Below, piece by piece: positions 62,480 through 64,000 of a stretch of DNA of 64,000 nt (position 1 is its first letter; each line of letters opens with the position of its first letter). The notes beneath the pieces were generated by a model. It was given only the letters and a program-made list of their open reading frames with translations, had not been told where the DNA came from and ran no database searches. The translations under genes and the position numbers were made by a program. The stretch is taken from contig JAHRBS010000007.1 in NCBI GenBank assembly GCA_024305745.1, positions 3,720,001 through 3,784,000 of the forward strand. Direction: 5' to 3'. Source of the DNA: Polyporus tsugae. Taxonomy: Eukaryota; Basidiomycota; Agaricomycetes; Polyporales; Polyporaceae.

Positions 62480-62958
62480 GACCACCGCATTACCCCAAGC
62501 CGTGTTTGACAAGCGGGATGGGCGTAGGGACAAGCTCAGCTATGGCTACCTATACATCGCGAACGCGCGTCACGCCCCTCGAGGTCGTAACGAAACGTGA
62601 GTGGGGTCACGGTGCCTGCGCCTTCGACCTCCCCTATCCCTCCTAACGCTGCCTTGCATTTACAGGAAGAAACGGGACGTACAACGTCCTACTATCAATG
62701 GGTGTCCCGGACTGTGATATCATGTTCCATGAGATGGCGATGTACGGTAGGAAGGCGCTCTCAAACGAGAACGTTCTCACACTGGGGGACAACAACCATT
62801 TCGTCTACCCATCCCAGGCGCGCTTGGTGGCGGCGGCGCTCGCGCGCGTCTTCGAGTTCTTCCCCCAGGATCCGCAGTATTGGAAGCAGATGGGTGGGGA
62901 GTTGAGGGACTTGATGAAGCGGTGCGGTGAGAACGAGTTATCGGTGATCGAGATTTGA
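62480..62958 (+). pseudogene. 3' fragment of an NmrA-like gene with a frameshift
   Basis: Homologous to the second half of the NmrA gene at 54268-55499: YLYIANAR, TPLEV, GTYNVLLSMGVPDCDIMFHE, MAMYGRKALSNENVLTLG. Around 62560 it reads AACGCGCGTCACG where the intact gene has AACGCGCGCGTCACG, a 2-bp loss that shifts the frame. The whole Rossmann glycine-motif half is absent. The C-terminal part, with LARVFEFFPQDPQYWKQMGG, stays open to 62958 and differs from the intact copy. Confidence 0.75.
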
Positions 62959-63332
62959 TTGCGTCCAAAGCATCATGCCATAGTAGGTCTATGAAGTAGG
63001 GTGTCGACGGAGCGGTCGGAATAAGTACCAGACGCACAGACGCAAGAACAACAGCGGCGCAGTGGGCGGTGTGTAACAAGCAGGTAATCCAATACTTTGA
63101 GTGCTGCGCAGTGCGCCCTACACCGATCGGGGCCATCATCGATCATCTGGCAGTGCCACTGGCCCAAACAGCGGCGATGCACCGTTGCTTGGCTCCCACT
63201 CGAGCTCGTCACTGTGGCTATAGCTCGTGAGACGCCTCCGAGTCGCAGTCCCGTCGATATATGTGCAGCATCGGTACACAACACGTTCAACCATCTCACT
63301 GTCCTATTCAGTCCTATTCCCGCTGACGACAC
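62959..63332. other. intergenic region, promoter of the arrestin-like gene
   Basis: A frame is open on the plus strand across this stretch but has no conserved sequence before the arrestin start. Nothing else seen. Confidence 0.4.
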
Positions 63333-64000
63333 ATGTTCTCCAAGTCTAAAGCTCCTGCCGCGCTCGCCGTCTATTTCGCGCCAGCCATATACACTGCGGG
63401 GAGCGTCATCGAAGGCGAGGTCGAGCTCAACTTCCGCCAGCTCCGGGAAGACAACATCGATGAGGTCCACGTCAAGCTCCGCGGGCTATCCGACACGTAC
63501 GTCGACCACCACATCTCAGTCGAACAGGCGCCATGTAGTGACACATCCTCCTCGCAGATGGATCATCCTGGACAAAGTCACTCTGACAGAGCAGATGAAG
63601 CTCGCCTTTGACGATGTGTCGGTGTGGTCCCGGGGCGGCGCGTACCCGGACCCGGGGTCTGACATCCTCCGCTTCCCGTTCCGCTTCACGCTGCCCGAAC
63701 GGCTCCCGCCGTCGTTCAAGCACCAGTCGTCCTGGCAGATCGCGCAAGTGAAATACTCGGTCTGCGCCGTCGGCGCGCGCAAGGGGCGGCTCACCCCCAA
63801 CAGACGCCACAGGGTGCCGATCGCTGTGCTGCCTAGGGATGAGCTCGGCGCGTCGGTCAGGGAGGAGGCGGTAACTCAAGGATGGAAGCGGTTCGACAAG
63901 GAGGACAGCATCCGGAAGGGTCTCTGGGGAGACTACGCGAAAGTGCATGTCGAGGTCCGTGTTCATCGGTCCATGACATCGCCCCTACTACCGTAACCGC
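63333..64000 (+). CDS. arrestin N-terminal-domain protein (partial, runs off the window)
   Basis: Exon 1 (63333-63496) starts MFSKSKAPAALAVYFAPAIY with TAGSVIEGEVELNFRQL and VHVKLRGLSDT, the first strands of an arrestin fold. A 59-nt intron ends at 63555. Exon 2 continues WIILDKVTLTEQMKLAFDDV, DILRFPFRFTLPERLPPSF, KYSVCAVGARKGRL and IRKGLWGDYAKVHVE, and a likely donor lies at about 63955. The motif order (G-x-V-x-G-x-V, then F-P-F-x-F-x-L-P-x-x-L-P-P-S-F) is that of fungal alpha-arrestins, adaptors that link Rsp5-type ubiquitin ligases to membrane transporters, and of related basidiomycete-only proteins. PY motifs would lie in the missing C-terminus, so the subtype is open. Confidence 0.85.

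Overview
The window looks like genomic DNA of a filamentous basidiomycete, most likely an Agaricomycete. Nearly every gene is cut by short GT-AG introns, mostly 50-65 nt. The families are typical of that group: a mushroom-type sesquiterpene synthase, DUF6535 membrane proteins, RING-H2 proteins with several membrane segments, F-box expansions, NmrA-like proteins and an arrestin-N protein. There is no operon structure. I cannot name the genus from the sequence.

Layout. 0.5-2.0 kb: sesquiterpene synthase (+) with a 9-nt microexon. 2.4-7.3 kb: SNF2-family ATPase (-), whose helicase-C exon is split by a 570-bp TA-flanked inverted-repeat transposon. 7.9-12.6 kb: divergent housekeeping pair, amidophosphoribosyltransferase (-; start codon made by splicing) and ATP synthase beta (+). 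13.2-14.4 kb: F-box gene (-). 14.84 kb: intron-containing tRNA-Tyr. 15.2-19.2 kb: two tandem paralogous membrane RING-H2 genes (-). 19.6-20.6 kb: PAM17 (-). 20.9-22.4 kb: F-box gene with an FBXO31-like C-terminus (+). 23.6-30.3 kb: DUF6535 region, with one decayed gene followed by a near-perfect inverted duplication (two arms of about 1.6 kb around a 453-bp spacer), each arm carrying an intact 277-aa DUF6535-type gene. 31.8-33.0 kb: disordered protein (-). 34.2-37.7 kb: RPN6 (-) and RPN7 (+), two proteasome lid subunits sharing a 266-bp promoter. 37.9-42.2 kb: COX16 (-) and VPS41 (+), also divergent. 42.5-43.9 kb: second FBXO31-like F-box gene (-). 44.6-49.6 kb: IML1 (-). 50.6-52.1 kb: elongation factor 1-gamma (-). 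52.6-53.6 kb: BTB protein (-). 54.3-59.1 kb: NmrA-like gene, a seven-membrane-segment gene and a tail fragment of the same family (+). 59.4-61.4 kb: broken F-box gene (-). 62.0-63.0 kb: fragments of a second membrane-protein/NmrA unit. 63.3 kb to the end: arrestin-like gene, cut by the window edge.

The window mixes conserved housekeeping blocks (purine synthesis, mitochondrial ATP synthesis and import, proteasome lid, vacuolar HOPS, TORC1 control, translation elongation) with accessory islands showing duplication, inversion, transposon insertion and decay. The strongest signals are the inverted DUF6535 duplication and the transposon-split SNF2 gene. Exon boundaries were read by eye from splice consensus, frame and family similarity; no alignment or search was run.
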